DNA of 64,000 nt from Desulfosarcina widdelii (GTDB lineage Bacteria > Desulfobacterota > Desulfobacteria > Desulfobacterales > Desulfosarcinaceae): positions 2,914,001 to 2,978,000 of the forward strand of contig NZ_AP021875.1 of the NCBI RefSeq assembly GCF_009688965.1. Reading direction: 5' to 3'. Shown piece by piece: positions 51,254 through 60,175 of the stretch (the first letter of the stretch is position 1; each line of letters begins with the position of its first letter). The notes below the pieces were generated by a model. It did not search any database and was not told the origin of the DNA. It saw only the letters and a list, made by a program, of their open reading frames with translations. The translations under genes were made by a program, and so were the position numbers.

Positions 51254-51790
51254 CTATGACCGTTTACGGCCATAGCGGTTGAAACTGACTTTATCGCGCT
51301 GCAGCGCCGATTCCGGATGGGGGGACGGCTGCCGATCCGGATATCCAACGGCCATGATGGCGGAAACCTCCAGCCCGTTGGGCAGCCCCAGCAGATGGGC
51401 CGCATGCTGACCGGCGGTCGTACGCTCGTCGTAATTGCGTTTGCGCAATTGGATCCAGCAGCTCCCCAGGCCAAGATCCGTAGCCGCCAAGTGCAAAATG
51501 ATGGTGGCAATGGAGACATCCTCCACCCAGACGTCGGATTTCTCCGGGTCACCGCAAACGACGATGGCCAGCGGCGCCTTGGCGAGGAAAGAGGCTCCGT
51601 GGGGTTTGGTTCGGGAAAGCGCCGCGAGGATCTCGGGTTCGTCAATCACCACGAACTCCCATGGATTGAATCCGCGTGAGGACGGCGCCCGCAGGGCGGC
51701 TTCGATCAAAAGGTCGATCTTCTCCTTTTCAACGGGTTTGTCCTTGTATTGCCGAATGCTTCGCCGCGACCGCAGCAGATCGATAAACAT
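51254..51790 (-). CDS. Nitroreductase family flavoprotein
   Basis: 178 residues. RRSIRQYKDKPVEKEKIDLLIEAALRAPSSRG at the N-terminus binds FMN; FVVIDEPE and AIVVCGDPEKSDVWVEDVSIATIILHLAATDLGLGSCWI are the dimerisation/flavin segments. Members reduce nitro-compounds, quinones or act as dehalogenases in a dimer with one FMN each. A small protein for the family, typical of the NADH-oxidase-like clade. The gene lies 44 bases from the ychJ-like stop and is on the same strand. Confidence 0.9.
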   Translation of the reverse strand: MFIDLLRSRRSIRQYKDKPVEKEKIDLLIEAALRAPSSRGFNPWEFVVIDEPEILAALSRTKPHGASFLAKAPLAIVVCGDPEKSDVWVEDVSIATIILHLAATDLGLGSCWIQLRKRNYDERTTAGQHAAHLLGLPNGLEVSAIMAVGYPDRQPSPHPESALQRDKVSFNRYGRKRS

Positions 51791-51834
51791 CTGCCCTCCT
51801 TCCCCCTCGCAAATTGGTCATTTCTGGATGGGCA

Positions 51835-52323
51835 CTACTTCCCGCAGCACTTCTTATACTTCTTCCCACTGCCACACGGACACGGATCGTTTCGGCCGAT
51901 TTTAGGGCCCTGACGCACGGACTGAACCTGCTGGGGGGCGTGGCCGTCCTTGAAATACCAGCGGTCGTCCTGGCAAACAAACTCGGCGATTTCATGGTGC
52001 TCGAAGGCCCTGCCGTCTTTCCGGTAGCGGGCCACGAATTCCACCGTACCCTTTTCGTCTTCCGGCCCGCCGGCCTCTAGGCTGCGGACTGTCAGGCGCT
52101 GCCAGTCCAGTTTTCTGGACCAGGCCGCCGTTTCCTTGCGGTCTTCTTCCTTGCGGCTTTCGGGCAGGGTGGTTTCGAAAAGATAATCGTACTTCTTTTT
52201 CGCGTGGGCGCTGTAGCGGGACCGCATCAACATTTCGGCGGTATCCGCATGCGCTTTACCTTCAAGCAGCGGTTCACAGCAATCGGCATACGCTTTTTCA
52301 CTTCCGCAGGGGCATAAATCCAT
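51835..52323 (-). CDS. YchJ-family protein with two SEC-C metal motifs
   Basis: 162 residues. An N-terminal [17 protein letters not shown] motif and a C-terminal [15 protein letters not shown] motif, each with the CxCx8CC zinc pattern of SEC-C domains, surround a YchJ middle domain ([40 protein letters not shown]). The function of the family is unknown; SEC-C zinc modules are found in SecA and other proteins. Co-directional with the nitroreductase gene. The region before its ATG is a low-complexity tract. Confidence 0.9.
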   Translation of the reverse strand: MDLCPCGSEKAYADCCEPLLEGKAHADTAEMLMRSRYSAHAKKKYDYLFETTLPESRKEEDRKETAAWSRKLDWQRLTVRSLEAGGPEDEKGTVEFVARYRKDGRAFEHHEIAEFVCQDDRWYFKDGHAPQQVQSVRQGPKIGRNDPCPCGSGKKYKKCCGK

Positions 52324-52364
52324 GGTTTTCGTTCCTGGTTACTGGTTTATTCGTTTTTCCCTTA

Positions 52365-52455
52365 TCCATCTTCCCTTTTCCTTCGTCCATCTTCGATCAT
52401 CCACCATCCATCATCCGTCTTCCGTCTTCCGTCTTCCGACCTCCGACTTCCGATA
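52365..52455. repeat. Low-complexity CCGTCTT tract
   Basis: Degenerate pyrimidine-rich repeats of 7-9 bases around CCATCTTCC, with three exact copies of CCGTCTT in a row at 52415-52435. The tract fills the space between the ychJ-like and the CDP-alcohol transferase genes and resembles the GTTCACC tract near 17936-18043. No gene or clear regulatory site. Confidence 0.6.
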
Positions 52456-52503
52456 CCGGCTCAGCCCTATACGAATTCACAAACGATGCTGTCAAGCAAA
52501 TCC

Positions 52504-53994
52504 TCATCCTTCGGCCATCGACTTGCGGCGGCTCTCCCGTGCGGCTTCTTCGGGATTGATGCGCCAGGTATATAAAGGCGACAGGAGATAGAGGATCGCG
52601 TATCCCAGGCAAATCTGGCCGAAAATCGGCGTAAATATGCTGACGGTCAGCAGGAGCAGGTTCACGCGTCCGAACCAGGGATGGCGGCTCATGGTCCGGC
52701 CCATGTGAAGATAGTGGATGGGATACACATTCATGATAATTCCGGCGAAAACCATGGTTCCCGTGGCAAAGAAACCCCAGAAGAGGATGCGCTGGGAAGA
52801 AAGCGCCAGCGCCTGGTCGAAAATCACCAGGGGCGATATGACCAGCATGGCCGCTGCCGGGGTGGGCAGGCCCTTGAAAAAGCCGGGGATGGGGGTCTTG
52901 TCCAGGGTGAAGTAAACCAGCCGGACCGCACCCATAAACGCATAAAAAACCGCGATCCAGCCGATGGGCAGATGGGCGAAGCGGCCTTCGCCGAATTGGC
53001 TCAGGGTAATGTAGAAGATCCAGGCCGGCACGATGCAGAAGCTGATGGCGTCGGCCAGATCGTCCATGATGCTGCCCATATTGATTTTCTTTTCATCGGT
53101 TTCCTCGGGCAGCGGCTCCGTCAGCCCCAGGCGGCGGGCCAGGGCCCCGTCCAGCTTGTCGAAAGTCGCCGCCCCCATCAGCATCAGATAGGATTCGCGG
53201 ATACGGCCCTGGTAGGCAAAAAAAACGGCGATCAATCCCATGAAGGCGTTCATCACTGTCAGGGCATTGGGAAACACCGCAAGGATCTTGCGCCTCAGGA
53301 CCTGATCTCCGAAGCACAGTTCGTCCAGGCAGGCGGTGCCGTATTTTCTGCAATAGCCGGCAATGGATCCCAGATTGATGACAAGAAACAGGATCTCCAC
53401 AAAAAGGAGAACCCGCAGGGAAACGTTTCCCAGGTAAGAATACCGGAAATAAATCCACGATTCCGGACCTTCGGGAATGTAAAAAGCATAGGCGTACAAC
53501 AAGGCACTGACCGGCGCAGCCACGATGGTCCGCAGGCGGTTGTACTCGCTGTTTTCCGGTTCGGTTCCCTGGCGGATGGCAAATCCGCGCATGAACGAAG
53601 CAAAACTGTCCCGCACCAGCACCGTCACGCAAAGCACCAGCACAAAAATCGCATGCAGCAACTGGCCGTGGGTGGGGTCGGTATGCGCGACAAGCAGGCG
53701 CCACATCATGCCCGCGGAAATGACCGGAAAAATGATGGAATAGACCAGTTTGTCCATGAGGCGGTCCGCCAGGGGCGCCAGTGGAGCGTTGGGACGGAAG
53801 CGGGCCGAGAACCAGCCGTCCACGAGGTCGAACACCATGGAAAGAACCAGAAACGATACGCCGACCGTGTAAATGACAGGGTTGCGGCCCCACATCACAG
53901 CCAGGGCGCAGATCATCCCCCCGAAAACCAAAACGGGGCGGCTGTATACCAAAAGGGCCGCCAACTTGGCCGGCAACTGCGTTTTTTCGGTCAT
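52504..53994 (-). CDS. Double CDP-alcohol phosphatidyltransferase (tandem domain fusion)
   Basis: 496 residues, with two separate CDP-alcohol phosphatidyltransferase domains. The N-terminal one has DLVDGWFSARF at about residue 56 and LADRLMDK further on, keeping all four Asp but with Ala where the eighth-residue Gly normally is. The C-terminal one has FDKLDGALARRLG, then an acid-rich insert (EPLPEETDEKK) and GSIMDDLADAISF, a match to the DG-x2-AR-x-G-x3-D-x3-D pattern apart from the insert. Each domain normally joins a CDP-linked lipid to an alcohol phosphate or alcohol. I chose the ATG at 53994; a GTG two codons upstream is possible. Both sites look active, so the protein could carry out two steps of one headgroup pathway or form a self-dimer in one chain (inference). 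Confidence 0.85.
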   Translation of the reverse strand: MTEKTQLPAKLAALLVYSRPVLVFGGMICALAVMWGRNPVIYTVGVSFLVLSMVFDLVDGWFSARFRPNAPLAPLADRLMDKLVYSIIFPVISAGMMWRLLVAHTDPTHGQLLHAIFVLVLCVTVLVRDSFASFMRGFAIRQGTEPENSEYNRLRTIVAAPVSALLYAYAFYIPEGPESWIYFRYSYLGNVSLRVLLFVEILFLVINLGSIAGYCRKYGTACLDELCFGDQVLRRKILAVFPNALTVMNAFMGLIAVFFAYQGRIRESYLMLMGAATFDKLDGALARRLGLTEPLPEETDEKKINMGSIMDDLADAISFCIVPAWIFYITLSQFGEGRFAHLPIGWIAVFYAFMGAVRLVYFTLDKTPIPGFFKGLPTPAAAMLVISPLVIFDQALALSSQRILFWGFFATGTMVFAGIIMNVYPIHYLHMGRTMSRHPWFGRVNLLLLTVSIFTPIFGQICLGYAILYLLSPLYTWRINPEEAARESRRKSMAEG

Positions 53995-54143
53995 GGTCAC
54001 TCAGACTTTTGTTAAAATGAAACCGATCCCGGTGTCCGTATAAAAATCGGGCAAGCGGTCATTGGCAGTTGGACACTGACACAGGCATCATAATGGCAAT
54101 CCGAATCCGAGTCAACTAAGCACTCTTATTGATAAAAGCGATG

Positions 54144-56207
54144 TCATGCATCGGGTGCGGATGTGGTGTCCATTGTTGCAGGATCGTTAGCCGCGACACT
54201 TTCGACGGATGGAATGGTGAGGGACTGGTGGACCTTGAGTGTAGCCAGGTTGATGTCTGCATTGTAATGTTTGAGCAGCCACAAGGGCAGATCGAACTTT
54301 TCCCGACACAGGGTCCAATAGCTGTCGCCCGGACGCACCTGGTATCGCTGCAGTTCGCCGATGCGGTAGACGGCAAAAAAGTCCTCCTGGAGGCGTTTGT
54401 GAAACTCGTAGCGGCGGGTTTCGAAGTCGTCCGCAGTCACATTGCCGAGGGGAATCTTGACCCGCTGATTGAGCTGCAGATGCCGACCGTAAGAAAGACC
54501 GTTGAGGCGACGGATAGAAGAAGCGCGAACCCCGGCCCATTCGGCATAGTGGCCGAGGGTCTCCTCCACCTCGACCCGGATAATCCCCACCGGTTGCCGG
54601 GCACTGCGATCAATGCGATGAAAGCCCATATCGACCGGGGCGACGCCCGGATTCACCAGCGAGGCCTGAATGCTGGCATCCCGGCTCGCATTTTCGTTGA
54701 TTTCATCAGCCATAGCCAGCAGGTCGGCCGGGGCCGGTTCCAGGCGTCGATATCGGCATTCGGCGCTTTCCAGGGGTATATTCGGCAGAAGGATCTCCAC
54801 AGTGCCGCTCCCGGCCGCGGAAGCCGGCTGCGCCTTGGAATCCGTTGGATCGACGGCCCGTTTTTCAGCAACGAGTCCCACCGATTCGTCCTTCTGGGGA
54901 ATGCGCAGGCGCTGTCGGATATAGACGGTCGCCCGCCGATCCAGTCCGTTGGCCAGAATCAGGTCGTTGAGCTTCACCCGATGCATCCGGGCGATTTTAC
55001 CGGCCGTGTCTCCTCGACAGACCGTATAGAACCGACTGGGCTTCTGGGTTGTCTTGAACAGATCGGCAGGCGCTTTGGAAAGCAAGGTACCGCTCGATGG
55101 AGAACTTGAAGGAAGATTGAACACGTAGCCTTCGGGGACGTATTTCTGACCGCTGAACACCGGCGGTCGCAATGCCGGGTTCAGGCTGCGGGCCGCCTCT
55201 GGAGAAATTTTAAAATGGCGGCATAAATCGTTAAAGGCGGCAAATCCGGCCATCTTTACCGGCTGGGTCGATTGGGGGGTATCTAAGGTGATGTCCCCAA
55301 AATAACGGCGGTAATTGGAGGCCACTTGTCTGGCCGCCAGGAACTCCGAATAAAAATTTCGGGAAGCGAACTTGAAGGTACGCCCCTTGTAGGACGCGAA
55401 AATTTCCGGGTAGCCGCCGTGCTTCGCCTTGGCGCGCTGCATACCGGCGGCACCGTGGTTGTATGCGGTAATGGCAAGGGGCCAGCTGCCCAGCTTTTCG
55501 TAATTCTCCCGGAGCAAGAGCGCTGCCGCCCGGGTAGCGGCAATAGGGTCGCGGCGTTCGTCCAGCACGTAGTCGACCGTCAAAAAACGCTTGCCCGTGG
55601 AACGGGTGAACTGCCACATGCCGGCAGCGCCAAACTTGCTGTAGGCATGGGCGTTGAACGAGGATTCCACATGGGGCAGATAGGACAGATCTTCGGGCAC
55701 ACCGCTGGATCGTAAAATGGCCCGCATTTGATCCAGATAGGCTCCGGAACGAATCACGCCGGCCTGAAAGCGGTCCTGCTGACCGATCTGGCAGCGCACC
55801 CGGCCGCGCGCCCGGGCGAACGTTTTTGAATCCGGTTGGGAACCGAAGAGGGCTGCGACCCGCCGGCAGTCGGCATCGGCGGCTTTCGGATCGGCGGCCA
55901 GCCGTTTTAGGATATCGGCTATCCGCCGGCTGGCTTGTTTCATGCGCTTGCGGTTGATTTTGCGTGCACCCGCTTCCTTCATGGGCTTGAGGTCAATCAC
56001 CTCGTAGACGATATCGAGGTGAAGACTGTCGTGCACCACTGCCTGGGAGGTGGAATAGCGGGCATAGATTTGGGTCCAGAATGCGACATTGGGTTCGATG
56101 GCGGGGTAAACGGGAAACCGTTCACCGTCGGCCTGGACGGGCACGGCAGAAATGCTGAAGATGGCCAGGGCCAATAAAAATAAAATTGTGAACCGTTTGC
56201 ACAGCAT
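54144..56207 (-). CDS. Membrane-bound lytic transglycosylase, MltD-like, with three LysM repeats
   Basis: 687 residues. A signal peptide (about 1-27), an N-terminal helical region, then the SLT domain with GVPEDLSYLPHVESSFNAHAY, where Glu181 is the catalytic acid, followed by GAAGMWQF. Three LysM modules follow: about 395-440 (TVCRGDTAGKIARMHRVKLNDLI), about 545-595 (a divergent VEVEETLGHYAEWAGV repeat) and about 630-675 (YQVRPGDSYWTLCREKF). MltD-type enzymes cleave peptidoglycan with formation of anhydro-muramic ends; LysM anchors them to glycan. The total length is larger than E. coli MltD. There is no lipobox here, so it is more likely soluble in the periplasm. Standalone, divergent from the phytochelatin-like gene. 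Confidence 0.9.
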   Translation of the reverse strand: MLCKRFTILFLLALAIFSISAVPVQADGERFPVYPAIEPNVAFWTQIYARYSTSQAVVHDSLHLDIVYEVIDLKPMKEAGARKINRKRMKQASRRIADILKRLAADPKAADADCRRVAALFGSQPDSKTFARARGRVRCQIGQQDRFQAGVIRSGAYLDQMRAILRSSGVPEDLSYLPHVESSFNAHAYSKFGAAGMWQFTRSTGKRFLTVDYVLDERRDPIAATRAAALLLRENYEKLGSWPLAITAYNHGAAGMQRAKAKHGGYPEIFASYKGRTFKFASRNFYSEFLAARQVASNYRRYFGDITLDTPQSTQPVKMAGFAAFNDLCRHFKISPEAARSLNPALRPPVFSGQKYVPEGYVFNLPSSSPSSGTLLSKAPADLFKTTQKPSRFYTVCRGDTAGKIARMHRVKLNDLILANGLDRRATVYIRQRLRIPQKDESVGLVAEKRAVDPTDSKAQPASAAGSGTVEILLPNIPLESAECRYRRLEPAPADLLAMADEINENASRDASIQASLVNPGVAPVDMGFHRIDRSARQPVGIIRVEVEETLGHYAEWAGVRASSIRRLNGLSYGRHLQLNQRVKIPLGNVTADDFETRRYEFHKRLQEDFFAVYRIGELQRYQVRPGDSYWTLCREKFDLPLWLLKHYNADINLATLKVHQSLTIPSVESVAANDPATMDTTSAPDA

Positions 56208-56689
56208 GGTAAGATTTCCTTGAAATACCTCAAGCGGGTTGATAGCCGTTTTGAAAACCGTTCAAATATAAGCAATATCGGTACCACAGACGCGGCAACG
56301 TCTGCAACTCCCTGCCGACGCTGAAAAACAACGCCAATCGATATAACGATCTGCCAGGGGCTGGCTGGAAAACTTGACAAGTAGCGGCAGAATGTTGACA
56401 AAAAAGTCAAACTGGACAGCATAGTAAATAACTTTTTCAGATCACCGATGACCACACGCCAGAAGGGAAATGGTGGATTTGATAGCCTTTCAGCCGCGAT
56501 TCGGGCAGCAATCATCGCGGCGGGGACGCCGCTCCCACGAAAAACTGTGACCGAACAGATATCACTTGCTTAGAAGCTTGAAAAAGCCCTCAGGATGACC
56601 ATATTTTTAAAAATAGAGTTAATCGTTGCAGGGGCCCGCGAACCTGATGACGGTATTTTCTCCCATGCTTGCTTCGTTGAAGGATGGCC
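56208..56689. other. 482-base divergent intergenic region
   Basis: Lies between the MltD-like and phytochelatin-synthase-like genes, so it should hold two promoters, but I cannot place either with confidence. It contains a short hairpin CAGACG-N6-CGTCTG (56287-56304), TTGACA strings near 56375-56400 without a convincing -10 partner, a REP-like hairpin at 56515-56540, and AT-rich sequence with runs of A between 56590 and 56630. Confidence 0.5.
56515..56540. repeat. REP-like hairpin element (second copy)
   Basis: TCGCGGCGGGGACGCCGCTC followed by CCACGA: stem GCGGCG (56517-56522) with CGCCGC (56527-56532), loop GGGA. Same design and same trailing sequence style as the element at 17912-17935, but with a different stem base pair and loop. 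Compatible with a dispersed palindromic family. Confidence 0.55.
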
Positions 56690-57445
56690 ATGAGCCTGTT
56701 GCGCAACCTAATTCGGCCGTACTTTTACACCCGCTACGGCTTTCATCGCCTTACCGGGACCGGCGCGTTCAGAGACGGCCACGTCAGCTATGTCCAGCAG
56801 GATTTTCGGCCGCAGTGGAATCCGCTCAAACGGGCCCTGTGGAACGCCCATGTAAAACAGCTTCAGGAATCCTCGTGTTCCGTCGCCGCGGTGGTGACGT
56901 GCATCAATGCCATTGGCGCCACGCAAAACGGCAGTTCCGGCACCGCCAGCCAGACGGGTATTCTTGACCGCGTGACCACCGGGCACTGGAAGGAACGCAT
57001 GAGCAACAATGGATACCGGGGACGCCGCGGCCTGCCGCTGCCGCTGCTGGGACAGGTGATCGAGGAGAGCCTGAACGTTTATGGACTGAAATTTCAGGCC
57101 GTCGAGGTCGTGCGGACACCGAAAAACATTCACCGGCAATCATCGGTTCGTACCACGCTGAAAAAGCGGTTGCATGATTTCGATCGCTACGGCAAAGGCC
57201 TGATCGTCGCTCACTTCGATCAGGGCAGCCTGGTGCCCACGCTGAACATTCCCCACATATCGCCTGTGGGCGCCTATGATTCGGCTACCGGCCGGGTCAC
57301 CATGCTGGATGTGGACCCCGAGCAAAAACATCCCTACGCGGTGGATTTCGACACCTTTTACAAGGGGCTTTCCTGCGATTATCACCACGTTCTTGAAGCT
57401 TACGGGTATGGCAGCGGCGGATATGTCCACATCCGGGTTCGGTGA
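56690..57445 (+). CDS. Phytochelatin-synthase-like cysteine protease (papain fold, C83-like)
   Basis: 251 residues. SSCSVAAVVTCINAI near the centre of the N-terminal half carries Cys63 in the position of the phytochelatin-synthase nucleophile (CGVASIVMVLNAL-like), and NIPHISPVGAYDSATGRVTMLDVD gives His189 and the following Asp that complete the triad. Bacterial relatives mostly cleave glutathione to gamma-Glu-Cys rather than making polymers. There is a 60-residue N-terminal part that lacks a signal peptide. The start has a GAAGGA site 5 bases before; an ATG two codons earlier is possible. The stop overlaps a GTG of the next frame, and a Tat-exported hydrolase gene follows at once. Confidence 0.72.
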   Translation: MSLLRNLIRPYFYTRYGFHRLTGTGAFRDGHVSYVQQDFRPQWNPLKRALWNAHVKQLQESSCSVAAVVTCINAIGATQNGSSGTASQTGILDRVTTGHWKERMSNNGYRGRRGLPLPLLGQVIEESLNVYGLKFQAVEVVRTPKNIHRQSSVRTTLKKRLHDFDRYGKGLIVAHFDQGSLVPTLNIPHISPVGAYDSATGRVTMLDVDPEQKHPYAVDFDTFYKGLSCDYHHVLEAYGYGSGGYVHIRVR

Positions 57446-57516
57446 ACGGCAGCAGCAACGACAAAAGGAGTTCGGTTTTCGAAACACAGATAAAAAGCAG
57501 CCGTCCGGAAGGAAAT

Positions 57517-58608
57517 ATGTCGAGAAGACGCTTCATGGGCAGACTGACGATGGGTCTCAAGATGGCCCTGGCAGGCCAATTCCTGCCCCGTGTGGTGCAG
57601 GCGGCCGTCCTACCCGAGGCTCCGGCGCTCCACTACCGCCCATTAAACGGAAACAACCTGCGGGAGATGGCCCGGCGAAAAATGCACCATGGCGATGGGG
57701 TCTTCCTGAACCCCATGGGCATTGCCAGGGATAAGCGTTTCTGGCAGGTGCTTTCCTGGAAGCTCTTCCACAAAAATGCCTACGGTGATTTTCTGGACGA
57801 CCAGCCGACCACCCCTGTAACCATCGATTGGCAGCCGGTTAAAAGCCATCGGGGGGTGTCCGTAACCTTCATTAAACATTCGACCCTGCTGATCAAGGAT
57901 CTGGACAAAGTCCTGCTGATCGATCCGGTTTTCGACGACATCTTCTGGTTCATCAAAGACTATTCCCCTTTGGCCTTCGATTTGGCGGAAATGCCGCAGC
58001 CGGACCACGTATTGATCACGCACGGCCATTACGACCACCTGGACAAACCGTCCCTGGCGGCCCTGAATCCGGGCACCCATGTCATCAGCCCGTTGGGGTA
58101 CGATGCCGAATTCGAATCCGTGGGCATGCACCATCGCACCCAGTTGGACTGGTATGGCCAATTTTCCGACGGCCGGCGGGAGATCACCTGCCTGCCCGCC
58201 AACCATTGGACGATGCGCAATCCCCTGGTGGGTCCGAACCGGTCCCTGTGGGGCGGCTACCTAATAAAAACTGCCGGGGGTCTGACGATCTACATTTCCG
58301 GAGACAGCGCCTATTTCGATGGATTCGAACAACTGGCCCACGAAACTGAAATCGACCTGGCCATTTTTAACGTGGGCGCCTATGCGCCGCGCTGGTTCAT
58401 GGCTCCCAGCCACATGAACCCGGCCGAATGTGTCCGCGCCTTTCGGGAAATCCGCGCCCGCAATCTGATGATCGCCCATTGGGGAACCTTCCAGTTGGGG
58501 GACGAACCGGTGCATTTCCCCCCCGGGGATATGAAAAAGGCCCTGGAAGAAGAGGGATTGCTTTCGCGCTATATCCCTTTGGGGTTGGGAGAAAGCTACT
58601 TTTTTTAA
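57517..58608 (+). CDS. Tat-exported metallo-beta-lactamase-fold hydrolase (NAPE-PLD/UlaG-like)
   Basis: 363 residues. The start was chosen because it puts a twin-arginine signal (SRRRFMG) directly after the initiator, with a hydrophobic region (MALAGQFLPRVVQAA) next; a GTG at 57442, overlapping the upstream stop, would add 25 residues before it. The catalytic metal motif HGHYDHLD is followed by NHWTMRNPL (His), SGDSAYFD (Asp) and SHMNPAE / AHWGTF (final His). The layout matches N-acyl-phosphatidylethanolamine phospholipase D and related lactonases. Folding with metals inside the cytoplasm explains the Tat route. The protein is probably periplasmic. Substrate unknown; lipid phosphodiesters are possible. 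Confidence 0.88.
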   Translation: MSRRRFMGRLTMGLKMALAGQFLPRVVQAAVLPEAPALHYRPLNGNNLREMARRKMHHGDGVFLNPMGIARDKRFWQVLSWKLFHKNAYGDFLDDQPTTPVTIDWQPVKSHRGVSVTFIKHSTLLIKDLDKVLLIDPVFDDIFWFIKDYSPLAFDLAEMPQPDHVLITHGHYDHLDKPSLAALNPGTHVISPLGYDAEFESVGMHHRTQLDWYGQFSDGRREITCLPANHWTMRNPLVGPNRSLWGGYLIKTAGGLTIYISGDSAYFDGFEQLAHETEIDLAIFNVGAYAPRWFMAPSHMNPAECVRAFREIRARNLMIAHWGTFQLGDEPVHFPPGDMKKALEEEGLLSRYIPLGLGESYFF

Positions 58609-58637
58609 GGCCATCCGAAACGGAAAAGGAGGAGACG

Positions 58638-59216
58638 ATGCGAAAACGATTTTTGATATTCGCGATTTATTTTTCTATCCTCCCGGCCATTGCTTCCGCA
58701 GACCGGTATCCCTTTCCCTCACGGGTGGGCAGGGGCGCCTCGGCGGCTTTCAAGTCCGGGCATGTGCATGGGCGAATTGGCGTCCCACCGCGCCCGCACT
58801 GGAAGAACGGCATCGCCCGGCCTTTACTTCCACCTCGGCTCCCGGACAAACCGGGACACCGGCGACAGCCGGCAAAACCGGGTTTCAAGCCCCCCCATCA
58901 CGGCAAACCCAAGCCGCCCATGTATGTGCCACCCAGGTACTGGTGGCCCGCAACAACCACGGTGGTGAAAGAAGTTCCGACCATCGTCATCGTCAACCCA
59001 CCGCCTCCGGCCACGCCGCCGCCCGAACCCGAAAAAATTTGGGTGCCACCGGTCATGGGCATCCGCACGGAGCCCGGTTATTGGGATTACGGCGTAAAAA
59101 AGCAATGGATGGGCGACCATTGGCGCTACGAACAGGATGTCACCCAAAAAACCTGGGTGCCTGGGTCACAGGTGGAGTATGTCAAGCAGGCCGGGTATTG
59201 GAAGCTGGTTGAATAA
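58638..59216 (+). CDS. Proline-rich secreted protein of unknown function
   Basis: 192 residues with a signal peptide (MRKRFLIFAIYFSILPAIASA) and a strong ribosome site (AAAAGGAGGAG). The middle is Pro/Lys/His-rich (HRQPAKPGFKPPHHGKPKPPMYVPP) and the end has a repeated W/Y-rich pattern: VPPVMGIRTEPGYWDYG and KTWVPGSQVEYVKQAGYW. The last two segments resemble each other, hinting at a repeat of about 45 residues. It follows the metallo-hydrolase gene by 29 bases and is probably co-expressed. No function proposed. Confidence 0.7.
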   Translation: MRKRFLIFAIYFSILPAIASADRYPFPSRVGRGASAAFKSGHVHGRIGVPPRPHWKNGIARPLLPPRLPDKPGHRRQPAKPGFKPPHHGKPKPPMYVPPRYWWPATTTVVKEVPTIVIVNPPPPATPPPEPEKIWVPPVMGIRTEPGYWDYGVKKQWMGDHWRYEQDVTQKTWVPGSQVEYVKQAGYWKLVE

Positions 59217-59255
59217 ATTGCAGAAACTTTACGCTGCCGCGGGGCTGCAGCCATG

Positions 59256-59498
59256 CTATGCGCTGGCCTTCAGGCTCCTGTAATAACCGCGTTCGAAATA
59301 CTGGTTTGTTTTGACGTCCTGGACGGCTTCGTTTTCGTGAATATACCGCGGGCCATCGCCCCAAGCGCCGCAAGCCAAAACGGCGGTATCGCCCAGGTTG
59401 AACTTGCGACCGCAGGCCGGGCATCCGCTGGCATTGGTGACGTTGAGCGCTTCGAGGTCCATGATAATTTTAGGTTTGCATGCATTCATATCGTTCAT
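59256..59498 (-). CDS. Small conserved-looking protein with zinc-type Cys motif
   Basis: 80 residues. CPACGRKFNLGDTAVLACG gives CxxC and a third Cys, reminiscent of a zinc ribbon with an incomplete fourth ligand; another Cys is near the N-terminus. The C-terminal half is polar and aromatic. A good ribosome site (AAAGGAAA) precedes the ATG, which supports a real gene despite the size. No family recognised. Confidence 0.55.
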   Translation of the reverse strand: MNDMNACKPKIIMDLEALNVTNASGCPACGRKFNLGDTAVLACGAWGDGPRYIHENEAVQDVKTNQYFERGYYRSLKASA

Positions 59499-59641
59499 TT
59501 TGATTTCCTTTCATTTCGGTCCCATTTTCTATCGACAAGTTAGGCATCCTGGCGTCGAATTCAATTCTTTCCCATATCCAGCACCGATTATCCATGGCAA
59601 AAGGGATCATACATACCGATAAGATTTTATGGATTTTTCTT

Positions 59642-60130
59642 TCAGAAGCGTCGCACGGGCCGTTTGCCACGGTTCAGAATAAAGGGGTCGGGATCTTTGG
59701 AAGGCAGGCTGACCACGATTACGTTGTCCGGTTCGAACCGAATGGCGGTTTGGCTGTAGGGAGAATACCATACCCCGATTTGTTTTCCCTCGGGGTTGGT
59801 GATGCCGGCACCCATGATGGCAGGAGTAAATCCCAACTGGTCGGTCATGGCATCCACCAGCCGCTTCAACAACTCGGGGGTCATCTCTACAGGCCGCCAC
59901 AGCCCTGGCTGCAGGGTATAAGATCGGTGGACAGCCAGGATAGCCTTGGGGCGGGCTTGCGGACCGGTGACAAAATAGCGGTGATCGGACAGGACTTCGT
60001 GGCGTTCGAATAAATTGCCGACATCATTACTGCGCACCAGGCGGCCATAACTGCCCGAACAGGCCGATAGAAACAATAAAATTGCACACATCCCGAGGCA
60101 TTGAACAGGTATCGGTGGCAGTTGCTTCAT
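59642..60130 (-). CDS. Hypothetical lipoprotein
   Basis: 162 residues. Signal peptide with lipobox (LLFLSACS, Cys24), then a short polar linker and a globular region with the motifs HRSYTLQPGLWRPVEMTPELLKRLVDAMTDQLGF and GVWYSPYSQTAIRFEPDNVIVVSLP. No known domain. It lies 45 bases after the DUF1566 gene on the same strand and may be the last gene of the TRAP-transporter unit. Confidence 0.65.
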   Translation of the reverse strand: MKQLPPIPVQCLGMCAILLFLSACSGSYGRLVRSNDVGNLFERHEVLSDHRYFVTGPQARPKAILAVHRSYTLQPGLWRPVEMTPELLKRLVDAMTDQLGFTPAIMGAGITNPEGKQIGVWYSPYSQTAIRFEPDNVIVVSLPSKDPDPFILNRGKRPVRRF

Positions 60131-60175
60131 AGGAAACCCGGATCGACAAAAGGCTGAAAACGGGGGCGGTCCCGA

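Noticed and set aside
52681..54015. 444-codon plus-strand frame over the double CDP-alcohol transferase gene
   Set aside because: His/Gln/Gly-rich composition typical of an antisense shadow; the opposite strand holds two clear enzyme motifs.
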